A stretch of DNA of 30,279 bases from DYEP01 sp040755615 (GCA_040755615.1 JBFMAL010000033.1:1-30279); one strand, 5' to 3'; shown: positions 15,619 through 23,950, counted from the stretch's first letter. The notes: generated by a model from the sequence alone, not told the origin. A program made the numbers and translations.

Positions 15619-15825
15619 TTGAAAAGCCAGGACCGGATCAGGCTTTACGGCCATGTCGCGGACCTAAAGCTAGCCCACTATGATACCCTCCTCACCCTGG
15701 CAGCCCTGCTTGAGGTTTTGGAAGAGAAGGGTATCGTATCAAAAACGGAGATCGCCGTGAAATCCCATGAGATCGACCAGCGTGTGGAAGAGCGGATCAT
15801 GGAATCAAAGATTCCCCCTGCCTGA
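15619..15825 (+). CDS. Small conserved-looking protein of unknown function
   Basis: 68-residue product starting at TTG 15619, nine bases after AAGGAG; the frame is open back to 15571, so an 84-residue form is possible. The sequence has an ordered helical pattern (YDTLLTLAALLEVLEEKGIVSKTEI) resembling small bacterial proteins with an 'AxxxvLxeKGiitkeEi' motif, as in the helical region of nitrile-hydratase-like beta subunits. I do not recognise a family. It is the only plus-strand gene between tsaE and the uracil-DNA glycosylase, is divergent from tsaE, and overlaps the 3' end of the glycosylase gene tail to tail by 29 bases. Coding is supported by the ribosome binding site and amino acid pattern. 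Confidence 0.6.
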   Translation: MKSQDRIRLYGHVADLKLAHYDTLLTLAALLEVLEEKGIVSKTEIAVKSHEIDQRVEERIMESKIPPA

Positions 15826-16477
15826 GCCGGCATCTTTTGTAGTATTCTTCCCTTACCTTCAGGAAGTCTTCCCAGACCGGTTTCTTTTTCGACGGATCGC
15901 GTAGCAGGGCAGCCGGGTGGAAAGTCGGTATGAGGGGTATGTCTCTGTAAAAGAACCACCGCCCGTGCACTTCTGTGATGGGCAGATTCCTTCCAAGCAG
16001 CGCTCTTGTGGAGGTTGCGCCAAGGCATACCAAAATGGACGGCGCAATGATCCTTACCTGCTCCTCGAGATACGGCATGCAGGCAGAGATCTCCTGAGGC
16101 GCAGGTATCCGGTTGCCGGGTGGCCGGCACTTCACGCAGTTAGTGATGTATACGTCTTCCCGGGCGAACCCCGCAGCCTTGAGGATACGGTCAAGTAGCT
16201 GGCCTGCGGGGCCCACGAACGGTCTGCCCATCTCGTCCTCGACCGCTCCGGGGGCCTCACCCACCAGCATGACGGAAGCGCTCTCATTGCCTTCACCGAA
16301 CACTACTCCCCTGCAGCCTGCCCGAAGACCGCATTTCCTGCAGCCTCTGGCTTCCTCGCCCAGTGCCGCAAGGCCCTTTCCGGCAGAAGGTTTGGGAGCC
16401 TCTTCCCTCGGGAACAGGTAGAGCTCTTCGCGTTCTTCTTTGACGAACGAGAAGTATATCTGGTCATCAGGGGTCAA
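15797..16477 (-). CDS. Family 4 uracil-DNA glycosylase (4Fe-4S)
   Basis: Removes uracil from DNA arising by cytosine deamination; family 4 enzymes carry a 4Fe-4S cluster and are frequent in thermophiles and anaerobes. In the longer (232-residue) reading from ATG 16495, the cluster ligands are C52 and C55 (CRKC), then C123 and C139 with the family spacing of 15 residues. The active-site block is GEAPGAVED (79-87), then GRPFVGPAGQLLD, and the C-terminal motif is H193 in FHPAALLRDP. TTG 16477 is preferred because GGAGGT lies six bases upstream of it, inside the reading from ATG 16495. It diverges from the D,D-carboxypeptidase gene across a 152-base gap holding a CCTTCC/GGAAGG hairpin at 16534-16549. 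Confidence 0.95.
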   Translation of the reverse strand: MTPDDQIYFSFVKEEREELYLFPREEAPKPSAGKGLAALGEEARGCRKCGLRAGCRGVVFGEGNESASVMLVGEAPGAVEDEMGRPFVGPAGQLLDRILKAAGFAREDVYITNCVKCRPPGNRIPAPQEISACMPYLEEQVRIIAPSILVCLGATSTRALLGRNLPITEVHGRWFFYRDIPLIPTFHPAALLRDPSKKKPVWEDFLKVREEYYKRCRLRQGESLIP

Positions 16478-16629
16478 GGCAGTACCTCCCCTCATGGGTG
16501 CTCAGGGTTACTTCTATTCGCCCTGATCAAAATCCTTCCATACGGAAGGGGGCCAGGACTGCGAGAGAGAATATCGGAGAAGAAAAGGGCAAAACATACT
16601 GGAGGATGAGCAGCAAAGAGAGGGTCTGC

Positions 16630-17811
16630 ATGAAAAGATTCACCGTAGCGACAGTCATTTCGGTCATGGTATTCGCCCTCGCCTGCCCGCCTGCAGCCGC
16701 CCAGTTCGCGCTGGAGGTGGCTGCCCGCGCATACTCGCTTTCCGATTTTCAGTCCGGGGACACAATCATATCGGAAAACGGCGATGAGCAGATGGTACCC
16801 GCCAGCCTCGTCAAGATCATGACCCTCAAGCTGGCCTTCGAAGCTATCGAAAAAGGGGTCGCCGGGCTGGATGACCCGGTGCCCGTGAGCCAGAAGGCGT
16901 GGAGAACAGGCGGGTCGAAAATGTTCATCCTGGTCAATACCACCGTCCCCCTGCGCGAGCTCCTGGCCGGCATCGCCATCGTCTCGGGTAACGACGCGTG
17001 CGTCGCTGTGGCCGAGTACCTCGCCGGGACCGAAGAGGCCTTCGTACAGCTCATGAACGAACGCGCAAAGGATCTCGGGCTTACACGTACCCGGTTCGTG
17101 GATTCGCACGGTCTCTCGGATCAGAATGTAACGACTGCAAACGACCTCATCCGCCTCGCCCGCGCGTACATCACCGATCACCCGGAGGCGCTGCAGCTGC
17201 ACTCACAGAGAACGTTTACGTACGGGGCGCCCGGGGAGTCTCCCATCACGCAGCAAAACCGCAACCGGTTGCTCGGCACCTATGAGGGCGCAGACGGGCT
17301 GAAAACGGGGTTCACCGAAGCGGCGGGCTACAACTTGCTTGGCACCGCGGAAAGGGACGGGCAGCGGTTCATCGCGGTCGTGCTTGGCGTCTCGGCCCGG
17401 ACCATGGAGGAAGGCGAGATAAAGAGGGCGGAAGAACTCGCCAAGCTCCTGAACTTTGGTTTTCGCAATTTTGTCACAAGAACAGTGGCCACACCCGAAC
17501 AGGTATCACGGCAGGTGCGAGTATACCGGGGTACCTCCGACTGGGCACAGGTCGGCATCACGTCCAGCGTCATTGCAACGCTCCGAAGGGGCGAGGAAGA
17601 CGCAGTAAGGCTTGTAACTACCATTAACGAACCATTGCTTGCTCCTTTAAAGAAAGGGGATCCCGTCGGCACGCTGAACATTGTTGCAGGTACAAGGGAG
17701 ATAAAGAGCCTTGACATCGTAGCACTCGAGGACGTGCCGCAGGCGGGACTGCTCAAACGCCTCCTTGACGGCATCCGTCTGTTCTTTGCCAGACTTACTC
17801 GCAGGGCGTAG
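16630..17811 (+). CDS. D-alanyl-D-alanine carboxypeptidase (PBP5/DacF type)
   Basis: Exported serine peptidase that removes the terminal D-Ala from peptidoglycan stem peptides. 393 residues: signal peptide about 1-24 (ending PAAAQF), then the transpeptidase-fold domain with S59-x-x-K62 (PASLVKIMT), S119-G120-N121 and K225-T226-G227 (DGLKTGFT), then a PBP5 C-terminal beta domain and a C-terminal amphipathic helix (about LLKRLLDGIRLFFARLTRR) that should anchor it to the membrane. ATG 16630 is chosen behind GAGAGGG, since it places the signal peptide at the N terminus; the frame is open upstream to 16498. Its D-Ala product links loosely to the alanine racemase further right. It converges with the DUF362 gene, 22 bases apart. 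Confidence 0.95.
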   Translation: MKRFTVATVISVMVFALACPPAAAQFALEVAARAYSLSDFQSGDTIISENGDEQMVPASLVKIMTLKLAFEAIEKGVAGLDDPVPVSQKAWRTGGSKMFILVNTTVPLRELLAGIAIVSGNDACVAVAEYLAGTEEAFVQLMNERAKDLGLTRTRFVDSHGLSDQNVTTANDLIRLARAYITDHPEALQLHSQRTFTYGAPGESPITQQNRNRLLGTYEGADGLKTGFTEAAGYNLLGTAERDGQRFIAVVLGVSARTMEEGEIKRAEELAKLLNFGFRNFVTRTVATPEQVSRQVRVYRGTSDWAQVGITSSVIATLRRGEEDAVRLVTTINEPLLAPLKKGDPVGTLNIVAGTREIKSLDIVALEDVPQAGLLKRLLDGIRLFFARLTRRA

Positions 17812-17833
17812 CACGGCCGCAGGCGGGTCCGCC

Positions 17834-18964
17834 TCAGAGTCTGCCGCTCCTTTTCGCCAGGTAAGAGCCGATCCGCCTGATGGTCGGGTGCCTGGGTATG
17901 AGGTCGACCGCCTGCGAAGGGCAGAGTTCGTGGCAGCACAGGCATCTTATGCACCTGTCCATCCGGATGCCGGATGACGGATCCTCTATTGCAGATACTG
18001 GGCAGCTTGACACGCATACGGCGCAACCCGTACACCTCTTTGAAATCTTCGGCACTATCTCCATCAGGTCCAGCGCCCATCTTGACAAAAACCCAGGCAG
18101 CCGTGTTACGGTGGTTGTGTCGGGCAGCTGAAACCGCGTCTTTACCGGCTGGTCACCGAGAACCCGGATGGCGGAAAGGTCGGCGACGCCAAGCCCCCTG
18201 CGCGCGGCAATAGTCGTGGTGAGCACGCTTCCCGAGGGTATGCCGAGTATGCTTTCAACCACGGCGTCGAGGGCCACCGGATCCTGTGAAGCGAAGATGT
18301 ATCCGAGGTGCTTCGGTCTACCGGCAGAGGGCCCGTTGCCCTCCATCGCAAGGATACCATCGGCAACCGCCAGCTTTACGTTGCATGCAGAGTAAATGTC
18401 CACCAGCACTTCCGAAAACTGCGGCACCGTCGGCGCCTGCCTGTGAAGCCGGGACTTCAAAAGCCCAGGGACAACTCCGAACATGTTCTTCACAGCCCCC
18501 GTGTATACTGTGAGCCCGTGGGTTTTCACCTTCGGCAGACTGATCACCACGTCCGCCTCGATGACAGCACGGCTTATGTGAATACCTGCTACCTCCACAG
18601 TGCCGTAAGAATCGAAGTTGATCACCTCTGCGCCCGCGTCCAGTGCTGCAGCCCTGGCGCCGGTCCGGTCCAGCGCCGTGGAGGTCATCCCTCTTCCCTT
18701 CAGCGTACCTCCCGAACTGTCGCCGACCACCGCGCGGCCTCCCGCACGTTTTACAAGAGTAGCGACTGCCCAGATCAGGTCGGGGTGAGTGGTGATAGCC
18801 TGCTCCGGAGCCGCGGGTCTTAACAGGTTGGGTTTGATCAGCACACGGTCTCCGGGAGAGATGAACCGATTGATCCCGCCAAGGAGCGAAAGTGCACGCC
18901 GGACTGCACCGAGCACCTTGTCCCTTCCGTATTCGAGGGCGCGAATGCAGGCAACCTCACTCAT
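17834..18964 (-). CDS. DUF362 protein with C-terminal 2x4Fe-4S ferredoxin domain
   Basis: 376 residues. The N-terminal three quarters are DUF362 (VLIKPNLL near 45, then THPDLIWAVATLVKRAG, VVGDSSGG, VISLPKVKTHGLTVYTGAVKNMFG, and DPVALDAV). The C terminus holds two ferredoxin motifs, CTGCAVCVSSCP and CIRCLCCHELCP, the second with one extra Cys. DUF362 proteins are uncharacterised, probably redox or metal-related enzymes of anaerobes. ATG 18964 overlaps the stop of the M20 gene as ATGA, so translation is coupled; an in-frame ATG eight codons upstream has less support. It is the last gene of the six-gene run that starts with the D-cysteine desulfhydrase-like gene. The reaction is unknown. Confidence 0.92.
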   Translation of the reverse strand: MSEVACIRALEYGRDKVLGAVRRALSLLGGINRFISPGDRVLIKPNLLRPAAPEQAITTHPDLIWAVATLVKRAGGRAVVGDSSGGTLKGRGMTSTALDRTGARAAALDAGAEVINFDSYGTVEVAGIHISRAVIEADVVISLPKVKTHGLTVYTGAVKNMFGVVPGLLKSRLHRQAPTVPQFSEVLVDIYSACNVKLAVADGILAMEGNGPSAGRPKHLGYIFASQDPVALDAVVESILGIPSGSVLTTTIAARRGLGVADLSAIRVLGDQPVKTRFQLPDTTTVTRLPGFLSRWALDLMEIVPKISKRCTGCAVCVSSCPVSAIEDPSSGIRMDRCIRCLCCHELCPSQAVDLIPRHPTIRRIGSYLAKRSGRL

Positions 18965-20145
18965 GACCGCATCTGGAGCGCCTTCCACGCGACCGCAGCC
19001 AGGAGGGCTGACCCGGGGGGCATGGCGTCCTCATCAAAATCATACATCGGATGGTGCCCAGGGTAACGCCTATCCGGAATGCCTCCGCCCAGCCTGAAGA
19101 AGCACCCTGGCGCATGCTTCAGGAAATATGAGAAGTCCTCGGCGCCCATCGTTGGCACCCGGGCCAATTCCACGTTGTCCGGTCCTAGCATCTCTATGGC
19201 GGTCGTCATCACCAGCTGCGACATCTCCTCATCGTTGACAAGCGGCGGGTAGCCCGGCACGAACATCAGCTTGTAGGATGCTCTCATGGCACTGGTCACA
19301 CCTGCGATGATCCGCTCTATGCGTCCAGGCATCTCAGCCCGAGTCTTTTCGCTGGTGGTCCTCACAGTTCCCCTGATTTCCACCGTATCCGCAATGACGT
19401 TCTCCCTGTAGCCACCCTTTATAGTACCCAGGGTGACGACAACCGGGTCCACGGGGTCCACTTCCCTGCTAACCACGGTCTGCAGCGCCGTGATCACTTG
19501 GGCCGCCACTGCGATGGCATCCACACCCATGTGAGGCGCCGCACCGTGACCGCCCTTGCCCTCGATGAGGAAACCGAAGGCATCCGCCGCTGCGCTGGAT
19601 GGGCCGGGTTTCACCGAGACCTTTCCGGTATCGAGGTCCGTGAACAAGTGAAGCCCGAACACGGCGTCCACACCTTCCATGGCGCCTTCTGCGATCATGG
19701 GTTCGGCGCCGCCCGGTCCCTCCTCGGCGGGCTGAAACAGAAGCCTCACCTCACCGCTGAGATCGCCTTCGTGCTGTCGTAACAGCCTGGCCGCGCCAAG
19801 GAGCATGGCCACATGACCGTCGTGCCCGCACGCGTGCATCTTGCCCGGTACTCTCGACTTGTAGGGGACGTCCTTTTTGTCCTCGATAGGAAGTGCGTCC
19901 ATGTCCGCTCTCAGCGCAACGCACGGTCGCTTCCCGCGGTTTATGTACCCGATGACGCCCGTGTTGGCCACGCCCTGTCTGAAGCTGACGCCCAACTCGC
20001 CGAGCAAGTCCGCGATCAGCCGGGAGGTCTCCCATTCTTGCATGCCCAGTTCCGGGTTTTGGTGTATCCTCCTCCTTATATCCACCATCCACTGTTTGAT
20101 CTGGACCGCCTCGTTCAGCCAGTCCCGTGTTTTCAACGCGTACAC
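18961..20145 (-). CDS. M20 family metal-dependent amidohydrolase (aminoacylase/carboxypeptidase type)
   Basis: 394-residue cytosolic hydrolase of N-acyl amino acids or similar amides (hippurate/IAA-amino-acid/AbgA-like subfamily). Seen: RRRIHQNPELGMQEWET at the N terminus, RADMDALPI, the metal-binding C106 and H108 (ACGHDGH), the E141/E142 pair (QPAEEGPGGAEPM), the LHLF block, the GKGGHGAAPH dimerisation-domain motif and MGAEDFSYFL with HHP near the end. Cysteine as metal ligand is typical of the subfamily. The start is GTG 20145 or TTG 20136; both have G-rich Shine-Dalgarno sequences, and homologues do not settle it. Its stop overlaps the DUF362 start, and asparaginase ends four bases upstream. 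Confidence 0.93.
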   Translation of the reverse strand: MYALKTRDWLNEAVQIKQWMVDIRRRIHQNPELGMQEWETSRLIADLLGELGVSFRQGVANTGVIGYINRGKRPCVALRADMDALPIEDKKDVPYKSRVPGKMHACGHDGHVAMLLGAARLLRQHEGDLSGEVRLLFQPAEEGPGGAEPMIAEGAMEGVDAVFGLHLFTDLDTGKVSVKPGPSSAAADAFGFLIEGKGGHGAAPHMGVDAIAVAAQVITALQTVVSREVDPVDPVVVTLGTIKGGYRENVIADTVEIRGTVRTTSEKTRAEMPGRIERIIAGVTSAMRASYKLMFVPGYPPLVNDEEMSQLVMTTAIEMLGPDNVELARVPTMGAEDFSYFLKHAPGCFFRLGGGIPDRRYPGHHPMYDFDEDAMPPGSALLAAVAWKALQMRS

Positions 20146-20148
20146 CCC

Positions 20149-21168
20149 CTACTCCCAGTCACTGAGCTTTAGCAGCTCGAACACAGCTTTGACTTTCCCT
20201 ACCACCTGTCCCCTGCTGTTTAGCACCTTGGGAGATGAGAACCTCGCCAGCTCGTCAAGTTCAGTTCTTGATAAAACCCCAAGCTGCTCGAGCACCGCAA
20301 TGACCGTGGGCGCAAGTCCCCTTTCGGTACCGTCCTCCATCTTTATGGCCACTCCGAGGCCGAGTTCGGGAAGGGACATACAGTAGACGGCCTCGGCCCC
20401 GACCTTTGCCAGCACCCGCCCAGGGAACCTGCTCAACAGTTCGGTACACAGCCGTTTGCGACCACCCACCATGTACGGGTAGGCCCACATGGCATCAACA
20501 ATTCTCTGGCAGGCCCAGCTCCTTTGTTCAGACATGTTGTAGCCTGTCGCGAGCCTGGCGAAGGACATCGCCATGCGCCAAAGCGGCAGGGCGTAAACGG
20601 GCACGCCGCAGCCGTCCACCGCCAGCACAATGTTCTCCGGAGGCATGTCGGTGAACTCCGCCATTACGCTCAGCACTTCCTGCTGCACAGGATGATCCGG
20701 CAGGAGGTAACCATCGAGGGGATAACCCCGATATACACAGAGTGCGAGAAAACCAGCGTGCTTACCGGAGCAGTTGTGGCCAGACGGCGTGGGCACCCGG
20801 TCTTCCCTGATCATCTGCCGCCTGGTTGCGGAGTCAAGCGGCGGGTGGGTGCCGCACTGCAAACAGTCTTCTCTAAGCCCTATCTTCTCGAGTATGCCGT
20901 GTACAGTATCCAGGTGCTCCTGCTCCCCGCTGTGAGAGGCACAGATGATCGCCAGCTCCTTGTCGGTCAGCCCGAAATGGTCAAGTGCGCCCGATTCTAC
21001 TAGCGGGATAGCCTGGATGGGTTTGGACGCGGACCTCATGTAGGTGATCTTGGCCGGGTATCCTAGCCACGCCACGATCTTGCCCTTATCGTCAGATACC
21101 GCCACGTCCGCCCTGTGGATGGACTCGGGGATCTCGCCCCTCAAGACGTGTACCGCTTCCACGGTCAC
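20149..21168 (-). CDS. L-asparaginase II (rhizobial AnsA-type, PF06089-like)
   Basis: Hydrolyses L-asparagine to aspartate and ammonia. It belongs to the asparaginase II family, which is unrelated to the E. coli AnsA/AnsB fold and resembles serine beta-lactamase-like hydrolases. 339 residues. Conserved blocks: RSASKP (45-50, Ser-x-x-Lys-like), ASHSGE (77-82), CSGKHAGF (133-140) and a VDGCGVPVYALPLWRMA segment. GTG or ATG 21168 overlaps the end of the P1 peptidase gene by four bases. The surrounding genes for P1, C26 and M20 hydrolases suggest it is part of a unit that recovers nitrogen and carbon from amides and peptides. Confidence 0.92.
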   Translation of the reverse strand: MTVEAVHVLRGEIPESIHRADVAVSDDKGKIVAWLGYPAKITYMRSASKPIQAIPLVESGALDHFGLTDKELAIICASHSGEQEHLDTVHGILEKIGLREDCLQCGTHPPLDSATRRQMIREDRVPTPSGHNCSGKHAGFLALCVYRGYPLDGYLLPDHPVQQEVLSVMAEFTDMPPENIVLAVDGCGVPVYALPLWRMAMSFARLATGYNMSEQRSWACQRIVDAMWAYPYMVGGRKRLCTELLSRFPGRVLAKVGAEAVYCMSLPELGLGVAIKMEDGTERGLAPTVIAVLEQLGVLSRTELDELARFSSPKVLNSRGQVVGKVKAVFELLKLSDWE

Positions 21169-22226
21169 CGTTTTCCCCTCCTTCCACGGTTCACCACCTC
21201 AACGACTTTATCAAGAGGGATTCCCTCTCTTATGTGATAGTCCCTGCCGACCATCGTATCAGCCATGAACATCGAGTTCATGACCGCTTCTTCAGTGGCC
21301 TCGGCCGCGGCCTGAAACATCAGGTTATACTCATCATCGGAAAACCCCGAACGCCCGTCAGCAGCGGTTGAGAAGGCGAAGATGAACTCGCCGCTTGAGT
21401 GGGCCGCGTAAGACCCCGTCCGGAATAACCCCACCGCCGACCTGCGGGCGATCCTGCCCAGATCGTGCGACCCGGCCGGCACGTCTGTGGCCAGGATGAC
21501 GATGGCGGAGCCTCCGGGTTCTGCCTCGGGAGGTGCGTCCATATCAGGGCCGATCAGCACGCCGGCGATGCGCAGGTCGCTTCTTCTACCAAAGTTGGAG
21601 AGTACCAGCACGCCGATGTGAAACGCCGAACCACCGACTTCTATTCGGCGCGAAGCGGTCCCGATGCCGCCCTTGTAACCGAAGGCCGACATGCCCGTAC
21701 CCGCTCCCACCGCGCCCTCAATCACCGTGTCGCCTGCCGTCCGGAGCGCAGCGAGGCAGTCCGCCTCCGTCACGTGCCTCCCTCTGATGTCGTTCAGGTA
21801 CCCGTCGTTGCACTCAAACACGACGGGGTTTACTGTCCCCTGGGTGATCCCGATCTCCGGGTTTCTCTCAAGCGACCACGTGATGAGCGCGTTGGCTGCG
21901 GTGGGCACGCTCAGCGTGTTGGTGAGCAGGATGGGCGTCTCAAGCGTGCCCAGTTCGACCACCTGTGCCGCCCCTGCGGGCTTGCCGTAACCGGACACCG
22001 CGTGGAAGGCTGCAGGCAGCTTGCAGGAATATGGGTTGTCCGCACCAGGTACGATGGCGGTCACGCCGGTGCGCACCGGTCCTTTCCCGGGAACCAGGGG
22101 ACCCTCGCCCCGGATAAGGGTGGTGTGGCCTACTCGCACGCCCGGCACGTCGGTAATGCTGTTATTACACCCCGGCGGCAAATGCCCTGTCAAAAGTCCC
22201 AGTTCATTTGCACGATATCTTCTCAT
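21165..22226 (-). CDS. P1 family peptidase (DmpA/BapA type, S58), Ntn hydrolase
   Basis: 353-residue N-terminal-nucleophile hydrolase precursor. Family members self-cleave before a Ser or Thr and then act as aminopeptidases on L-, D- or beta-amino-acid peptides. Features: NNSITDVPGVRVGH near residue 21, GAVGAGTGMSAFGYKGGIGTASR (171-193) and NFGRRSDL. The processing site is likely G239/S240 in EPGGSAIVILATDVP, with S240 as the nucleophile. ATG 22226 shares ATGA with the stop of the C26 gene and has GGGTGCGGG upstream; a longer in-frame start has no such support. Its neighbours are a gamma-glutamyl hydrolase and asparaginase. Substrate (beta-peptides, D-peptides or ordinary peptides) is not decidable here. 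Confidence 0.93.
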   Translation of the reverse strand: MRRYRANELGLLTGHLPPGCNNSITDVPGVRVGHTTLIRGEGPLVPGKGPVRTGVTAIVPGADNPYSCKLPAAFHAVSGYGKPAGAAQVVELGTLETPILLTNTLSVPTAANALITWSLERNPEIGITQGTVNPVVFECNDGYLNDIRGRHVTEADCLAALRTAGDTVIEGAVGAGTGMSAFGYKGGIGTASRRIEVGGSAFHIGVLVLSNFGRRSDLRIAGVLIGPDMDAPPEAEPGGSAIVILATDVPAGSHDLGRIARRSAVGLFRTGSYAAHSSGEFIFAFSTAADGRSGFSDDEYNLMFQAAAEATEEAVMNSMFMADTMVGRDYHIREGIPLDKVVEVVNRGRRGKR

Positions 22227-22942
22227 CTTCCCGCACCCGCTGCCGCGACGAACGCGGAAAACAGTGCCCGCGCCACACTGTCGGTCTCGTACATCATCTC
22301 GGGGTGCCACTGGACTCCCACTACAAACCTGTGAACGGCGCTTTCGATGGCCTCGATGATTCCGTCCCGGGCCTCCCCGGTGATTAGCATGTTCTCTCCA
22401 AGCTCCCTTACTGCCTGGTGGTGGAAGGAGTTCACCCTGATGCGGCTTGCGCAGGCGATCGAAGCGATCCGAGTGCCGTCTCGCAGCCTCACCTCGTGGG
22501 TGGGATACCAGCGCGGCGCATCCTGCCTGTGCTTTTTAGCCCCGCGCACCTGGCTTTTTATGTCCTGGTAGAGCGTACCTCCTGCAGCAACGTTGAGCAC
22601 CTGAATTCCTCTGCAGATTGCAAGAACGGGCATGTCCATTTCCAGCGCTGCCCGGGTGAGCGACATCTCCATCACATCTCTCTCAGGGGTGATCTCGCCA
22701 AGCCCCTCCTCAGGCTCCTCGCCAAAAACTGCCGGATCCACGTCGTGCCCGCCCGTGAGCAAAAGCCCGTCGATCCGGCGGAGCACCTCCAGCCCGTCAG
22801 GAGGCCACGGCGAGAGCACTACGGGTATCCCGCCTGCGCAATGGACCGCTTTCAAATACTCGGCATAAACACGGATGGACCTGTCCACGCTCTGGATCGA
22901 AGGTGTGAGTCCGATGATGGGCACGGACGCCGCCTCCTTCAT
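22223..22942 (-). CDS. Class I glutamine amidotransferase-like hydrolase, peptidase C26 (PuuD-like)
   Basis: 239-residue enzyme of the gamma-glutamyl-gamma-aminobutyrate hydrolase/gamma-glutamyl hydrolase family, which cleaves gamma-glutamyl amide bonds. The triad is visible: C110 in AICRGIQVLNV, H213 and E215 in QWHPEM. GLLLTGGHDVDPAVFGEEP near 58-76 is characteristic of the PuuD branch. It starts with ATG 22942, overlapping the end of the D-cysteine desulfhydrase-like gene by four bases, and its TGA overlaps the P1 start. No putrescine-pathway genes (puuA, puuB, puuC) are nearby, so a different gamma-glutamyl substrate, such as a peptide or peptidoglycan fragment, is possible. Confidence 0.94.
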   Translation of the reverse strand: MKEAASVPIIGLTPSIQSVDRSIRVYAEYLKAVHCAGGIPVVLSPWPPDGLEVLRRIDGLLLTGGHDVDPAVFGEEPEEGLGEITPERDVMEMSLTRAALEMDMPVLAICRGIQVLNVAAGGTLYQDIKSQVRGAKKHRQDAPRWYPTHEVRLRDGTRIASIACASRIRVNSFHHQAVRELGENMLITGEARDGIIEAIESAVHRFVVGVQWHPEMMYETDSVARALFSAFVAAAGAGR

Positions 22943-23904
22943 ATGATCTGATCACCCATGGCAAACAGAGCGGGAGTCCCGCCTGTATGCCAGAATAGGA
23001 TATTACCGTGAATAGTGCCTTCTTTAGCCATGTGTACAAGTGCGGCGGCCGCCTTAGCGGTATATACCGGATCGAGCAGCACGCCCTCCAGCCTGGCAAA
23101 AAGCCTGATGGCCTCCTTTGCTTCGTCCGACGGTACACCGTAGCCTGACCCGATGAACTGGTCGGTTATGTTCACGTCAGACGGGGCAGCCAAAGCCGGA
23201 AACCCGATCCTGGAAAGCAGCGCGTTGGCGATGTCAGCAGTCTGCTTCCGGAGCGTAGCGGCTGTACGGCTTACGCTTACCCCAAGCAGCGACGGAGCAA
23301 CGCCAAGACAAAGCGCCCCGGCAAGAAGGCCCGCGTGCGTCCCTCCGGAACCGGAGGCGAAGATGATCTTGCTGAAGCTGACTCCAGGCTCCCTCAATTG
23401 ATTAAATAGTTCCATCATAGCGGCGAAGTATCCTGCCGCGCCGACGGGTGTCGAACCTCCTACCGGTATGACATATGGGCTTTTCCCTTCGGCAGCCAGT
23501 TTCGCCTGAAGAACCTGCATGTACCTGTTTGCATCGTCTTCGTCCTTCACGATGTGGACGACAGCACCAAGCAGGCGATCGAGCAATAGGTTGCCCTGGT
23601 TTGCCGCGTTCTTGTCGCCTTCGAGCACCAGGTGGCATTCAAGACCGACGATAGCGCAGGCCGCAGCGGTCTGACGGGCGTGGTTTGACTGGACCGCGCC
23701 CGTGGTGATCACGGACTTGCAGCCCTTATCCAGCGCCTCGCCGAGTAGAAACTCAAGCTTTCTCGCTTTGTTGCCTCCGAGCGCAAGCCCGGTATTGTCG
23801 TCTCTCTTTATATATACTTCCTGTCCCAAATAATCGGATAACCTATTCATACGGTACAAGTCAGTGGGCAGTGAAGCCATCTTCACTCTGCCAAGATTCA
23901 TCAT
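22939..23904 (-). CDS. D-cysteine desulfhydrase / ACC deaminase-like PLP enzyme
   Basis: 321-residue fold-type II PLP enzyme. The Schiff-base lysine is K46 in LGGNKARKLEFLL, followed by TTGAVQSNHARQTAAA, GGSTPVGAAGYFAAM and the ASGSGGTHAGLLAG phosphate-binding loop. This branch includes D-cysteine desulfhydrase (DcyD: D-Cys to pyruvate, H2S and ammonia) and ACC deaminase; the sequence looks closer to DcyD, but other D-amino acid lyase activities are possible. ATG 23904 lies behind GGAGGTGG. It is the first gene of the coupled six-gene unit and starts 27 bases after the ndoA stop, just past a terminator-like hairpin. Confidence 0.9.
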   Translation of the reverse strand: MMNLGRVKMASLPTDLYRMNRLSDYLGQEVYIKRDDNTGLALGGNKARKLEFLLGEALDKGCKSVITTGAVQSNHARQTAAACAIVGLECHLVLEGDKNAANQGNLLLDRLLGAVVHIVKDEDDANRYMQVLQAKLAAEGKSPYVIPVGGSTPVGAAGYFAAMMELFNQLREPGVSFSKIIFASGSGGTHAGLLAGALCLGVAPSLLGVSVSRTAATLRKQTADIANALLSRIGFPALAAPSDVNITDQFIGSGYGVPSDEAKEAIRLFARLEGVLLDPVYTAKAAAALVHMAKEGTIHGNILFWHTGGTPALFAMGDQII

Positions 23905-23916
23905 GATACCACCTCC

Positions 23917-23950
23917 AAAGAAAGAAAGGGGCTAAATGTCCGACAGCCCC
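23917..23950 (-). terminator. Terminator-like hairpin over the ndoA stop codon
   Basis: On the minus strand GGGGCT (complement of 23945-23950) pairs with AGCCCC (complement of 23928-23933) around an 11-base loop and is followed by TTTCTTTCTTT (complement of 23917-23927). The ndoA TAG lies inside the 3' arm. It probably ends, or attenuates, the acpS-to-ndoA transcript before the D-cysteine desulfhydrase-like gene. The U tract is interrupted by C, so termination may be partial. Confidence 0.55.

Noticed and set aside
16534..16549. CCTTCC/GGAAGG hairpin in the gap between the glycosylase and carboxypeptidase genes
   Set aside because: Six-base stem without a known operator or riboswitch pattern; not enough to call a regulatory site.
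17822..17834. AGGCGG/CCGCCT palindrome between the carboxypeptidase and DUF362 genes
   Set aside because: Very short loop and no T run on either strand, so it is not a credible terminator.
21465..22334. 289-codon plus-strand frame
   Set aside because: Antisense to the P1 peptidase and C26 genes; composition is that of a shadow frame, rich in Arg, His and Gly.
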